Assembly (NCBI RefSeq): GCF_019084075.1
Contig: NZ_JAHREN010000001.1
Span: 744,001-808,000, forward strand
Reading direction: 5' to 3'
Origin: Siccirubricoccus sp. G192
GTDB lineage: Bacteria > Pseudomonadota > Alphaproteobacteria > Acetobacterales > Acetobacteraceae
Length of the DNA stretch: 64,000 bases
How positions within the stretch are numbered: the first letter of the stretch is position 1; every line of letters starts with the position of its first letter. The translations under genes were made by a program, and so were the position numbers. Below, in pieces: positions 62,009-64,000 of the stretch. Below the pieces are notes generated by a model. The model worked only from the letters and a program-made list of their open reading frames with translations. It was not told the DNA's origin and searched no databases.

Positions 62009-63052
62009 CTATGCAGCGTAGCGAAAGGTCCTATGCCCGAAGAAGCTGCGGACGCGATCGGGTAGCTTCGACAGCTTGCGCATGTGGCCGATGGCGGCAC
62101 GCTTGAGCTGCACCTTGCTGCGTGCCGGCTCCTGGCGGGTGACCGCCTGCTTCAGGTCGCCGTTGACGCCCTCGTCCGGATTGAGTTCGGGGCTGTAGCC
62201 GGGGAGGTAGAACACCTCGATCTCGGCCTCCCGCCCGACAAGCCAGGCGCGGACCTTGGCCGAGCGATGGACCGGCAGGCGGTCGAGGATGAGGACGACT
62301 TTCTGGCCGGCATCCCGGACCAGACGGGCGAGGAAGCGGAGCAGGTCCGGTGCCGTGATGGCGCCGTCCAGCACCATCCAGCGCAGCTCGCCCTTGTTGG
62401 TCACCGCCGAGATCAGGCCGAGGTTGGCCCGCTTGTGGTTGACCCGCACCTCTGGCGTGCGGCCCCGGGGCGCGTAGCTGCGGCCGCGCACGTCATCAGA
62501 GCGCAGGCCGGTCTCATCACCCCAGAAGACAACGCCACCCTCGGCTTTGGCCCGGGCGGCAATCGCCGGGTAATCGTGCCGCAGCCAGCGCCGCACCGCT
62601 GCCGGGTCCTGCTCGTAGGCCCGTCGCAGCGGCTTCTGGGCGGTGAAGCCCCAGCGCGCCAGGTAGGTGCCCATGGTGCGCACCGCCAGCCGCACCCCGA
62701 AGCGCTGCCAGATCAACTCCCGCACCGCGGCTCGGCTCCAGAGCGCAAACGGCAGGCCCAACTCGTCAGGTATGTGGCGCTGGATCAGGACCTGGGCCTC
62801 CAACTCCTCCTCGGCGCCAAGGAACCGTCCATGCCCCGGCTCCGGCCCGCGCGGACCAGTCTGCAGCCCGGCCGCGCCCCGCTCAGCGTAGCGCTTGACG
62901 ATGTCGAATACCCCGGTCGGGCTCAGCCCCACCTGCGCCGCAATGGCATCATAGGTCTGGCCAGCTTGGCGTAGCCCGATCACCTGTCGCCGGCGTTCCT
63001 CTTGCGCCGCCGCCGGCAGCTTGCGCATGTCCACATGCTTCATGCCGCCCAT
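62009..63052 (-). CDS. IS630 family transposase
   Basis: The 347-residue DDE transposase has an N-terminal helix-turn-helix (VIGLRQAGQTYDAIAAQVGL, SPTGVFDIVKRY) and a central HTH_29/winged-helix part (LWSRAAVRELIWQRFGVRLA). The catalytic core is GGVVFWGDETGLRSDDVRGR (first Asp), VVLILDRLPVHRSAKVRAWL (second Asp) and FYLPGYSPELNPDEGVNGDL (Glu). The frame is uninterrupted, unlike several host genes in the window. The promoter would lie in the right repeat. The stop falls two bases from the left repeat. Confidence 0.92.
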   Translation of the reverse strand: MGGMKHVDMRKLPAAAQEERRRQVIGLRQAGQTYDAIAAQVGLSPTGVFDIVKRYAERGAAGLQTGPRGPEPGHGRFLGAEEELEAQVLIQRHIPDELGLPFALWSRAAVRELIWQRFGVRLAVRTMGTYLARWGFTAQKPLRRAYEQDPAAVRRWLRHDYPAIAARAKAEGGVVFWGDETGLRSDDVRGRSYAPRGRTPEVRVNHKRANLGLISAVTNKGELRWMVLDGAITAPDLLRFLARLVRDAGQKVVLILDRLPVHRSAKVRAWLVGREAEIEVFYLPGYSPELNPDEGVNGDLKQAVTRQEPARSKVQLKRAAIGHMRKLSKLPDRVRSFFGHRTFRYAA

Positions 63053-63073
63053 CTGGGCCGATCCTACTTGCCC

Positions 63074-63096
63074 TCAAGAGCACCCAAACCGGATCA
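63074..63096. repeat. IS630 right inverted repeat
   Basis: Read on the minus strand it begins TTGATCCGG, paired with 61984-62006. The four mismatches are clustered in two dinucleotides. Confidence 0.8.
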
Positions 63097-63154
63097 ATAA
63101 CAAACGGATCGCGGCGCCGGCTTGCTCGACCACCGCCGCTACGAAGGCAGCATC

Positions 63155-63538
63155 CTAGTCGAACTTCATCGCCTGCTCGAGTTCGAGCGCCCTGTCCTGA
63201 GTCATGGCGCGAAAGCATTCGGCACCCTGGATCTGCCGGATCGAGCCTTCCTGGGACCCGTAGAAGCGGCAATTGGCATCGCGGTACTGAATCCACAGCC
63301 TTTGTGCTGCCCTCAATGGATCGCGTTGCCCGGGATCAATGCGTTTTTGGAGGGCCGCGTAGGCGGCATTCAGCCTCTGATCCCAAACTCTGGTGCGGGC
63401 ATCCGCGCAGGCCACGATGGCGGTGGTGGTTGTCTGTTCCGCGCAGGGCCCGTAATCCTGGCCGAACATCTCAGCGGCGCAGGGAATGGCGGCCAGAGCC
63501 GCAAGCGATACGATGGACGGCAGGAGAAGCGTTTTCAC
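63155..63538 (-). CDS. LprI-like (DUF1311) exported protein
   Basis: The 127-residue protein has a signal peptide (MKTLLLPSIVSLAALAAIPC, then AAEMFG) and the DUF1311 core: CAEQTTTTAIVACADARTRV, WDQRLNAAYAALQKRIDPGQ, LRAAQRLWIQYRDANCRFYG. Family members are periplasmic; LprI of mycobacteria inhibits lysozyme. Three Cys in the mature region could form disulfides. It lies 58 bases right of the IS630 element; its stop end faces the insertion, so only the 3' flank is affected. Confidence 0.85.
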   Translation of the reverse strand: MKTLLLPSIVSLAALAAIPCAAEMFGQDYGPCAEQTTTTAIVACADARTRVWDQRLNAAYAALQKRIDPGQRDPLRAAQRLWIQYRDANCRFYGSQEGSIRQIQGAECFRAMTQDRALELEQAMKFD

Positions 63539-63577
63539 GGCACGGGCTCCATGCTTGTCCCAGGGCGGAACACCGGA

Positions 63578-63691
63578 TCAGACGCCCCGCAGCACCCAGC
63601 GCAGCACCATCGCCACCACGCCCACCGCCGCCACGCCAGCCCCCCACAGCACCAGGAACCACAACCAGCGCCGCGCCTTTGGCCCGCTCAA
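63578..63691 (-). CDS. DUF2474-type small membrane protein after cydB
   Basis: The 37-residue protein consists of KARRWLWFLVLWGAGVAAVG followed by VVAMVLRWVLRGV, one transmembrane helix with a basic N-terminus. DUF2474 proteins of this size typically follow cydB and may be accessory subunits of cytochrome bd/CIO oxidases. The only start that fits is TTG 63691, overlapping the cydB stop (TTGA). Confidence 0.6.
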   Translation of the reverse strand: MSGPKARRWLWFLVLWGAGVAAVGVVAMVLRWVLRGV

Positions 63692-64000
63692 TGATACCCC
63701 TGCCCCGCCTGCACCTTCCCGCGGAACAGCCAGTACACATACCCCGTATAGGCCAGGATGATCGGGATCAGCACCGCCGCCCCCACCAGCATGAACAACT
63801 GGGTGGAGCGTGGCGCCGCGGCGTCCCAGATGGTGATCTCGGGCGGCACCATCATCGGCCACATGGAAATGCCGAGCCCGGTATAGGACAGGAAGAACAG
63901 CCCCAGCGCGCAGAGGAAGGGCAGCCCATCCCGCCACAACACTTGGCGGGGCGGCACGGGCTCCGTCCGGGCCCGCGCCGCATGGCCGCTCTCCTCCAGG
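63688..64000 (-). CDS. cydB: Cytochrome bd ubiquinol oxidase subunit II, 3' part
   Basis: About 104 C-terminal residues of CydB are present; the 5' part lies beyond the window. The visible sequence, FLCALGLFFLSYTGLGISMW, PMMVPPEITIWDAAAPRSTQ, LFMLVGAAVLIPIILAYTGY and the end YWLFRGKVQAGQGYH, is characteristic of the final helices of CydB. The enzyme reduces oxygen in the respiratory chain with high affinity or cyanide resistance (CIO type). The DUF2474 gene overlaps the stop. Confidence 0.9.
   Translation of the reverse strand, partial: LEESGHAARARTEPVPPRQVLWRDGLPFLCALGLFFLSYTGLGISMWPMMVPPEITIWDAAAPRSTQLFMLVGAAVLIPIILAYTGYVYWLFRGKVQAGQGYH

Larger units (their letters stand above)
61984..63096 (-). 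mobile_element. IS630-family insertion sequence, apparently complete
   Basis: The 1113-bp element is bounded by imperfect inverted repeats and flanked by TA on both sides (61982-61983 and 63097-63098), the TA target duplication typical of IS630/Tc1-mariner elements. It contains one full-length transposase frame, so it may be active. It separates the Bug receptor from the LprI-like gene. Confidence 0.85.

Overview
The window is a chromosomal segment of a GC-rich alphaproteobacterium. Gene content and order point to the Acetobacteraceae, Roseomonas-like: metX-metW, lspA-ileS, DUF3035 lipoprotein plus paired M16 proteases, RluB-RsmD, and several orphan Bug-type and ABC solute receptors. That assignment is inferred from gene order, not from a marker tree. 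No rRNA, tRNA, CRISPR array, prophage or plasmid backbone is visible. The only recognisable mobile element is one IS630-family insertion near the right end.

Layout. 1-9.6 kb is loosely packed: a Rnk/GreA-like protein, an MscS channel, a DUF2161 nuclease-fold protein, a lytic transglycosylase, a metalloprotease/DUF2786 pair, dodecin, an Rrf2 iron-sulfur regulator and several small lineage-specific proteins, with conspicuous hairpins between them. 9.6-22.2 kb holds a VOC protein, IlvE, a branched-chain-type ABC receptor with a beta-hydroxyacid dehydrogenase, a large ATPase/winged-helix regulator beside a tautomerase, TsaC, a CysQ-like phosphatase, PepA, HolC and an HWE/HisKA_2 histidine kinase. 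22.4-34.9 kb runs from a Bug receptor through a TadA-like deaminase, an EEP-fold hydrolase and a C26 peptidase to an overlapping chain RluB-RsmD-glycosyltransferases, ending in a low-GC HEPN-like gene. 34.9-50.5 kb is housekeeping: MutL, PGI, two M16 proteases, DUF3035 lipoprotein, LspA, IleS, a diguanylate cyclase, RibF and a MaoC hydratase. 50.5-64 kb has an M20 peptidase, an RMF-like protein, an SDR, an amino-acid receptor, MetW/MetX, a chorismate mutase-HisC-TyrA aromatic operon, a TauD dioxygenase with a Bug receptor, the IS630 copy, an LprI-like protein and the end of cydB with DUF2474.

Reading caution. At least eleven genes or small ORFs are disrupted, or apparently fused, by single-base indels. 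Most are one extra base in a run of 5-8 identical bases, and they hit conserved genes (pepA, DUF3035, M20, CysQ) as well as accessory ones. This looks like sequencing or assembly error more than mass pseudogenisation. I give the corrected gene span and the position of each suspected error.

The most promising items for novelty are: three 11-bp-phased TCATG direct repeats between the ATPase/winged-helix regulator and the tautomerase; a pair of homologous long perfect hairpins at 9.5-9.6 kb; a structured element between the divergent metX and chorismate mutase genes; the low-GC HEPN-like gene appended to the glycosyltransferase operon; and a 57-bp minisatellite after the DUF3035 gene.
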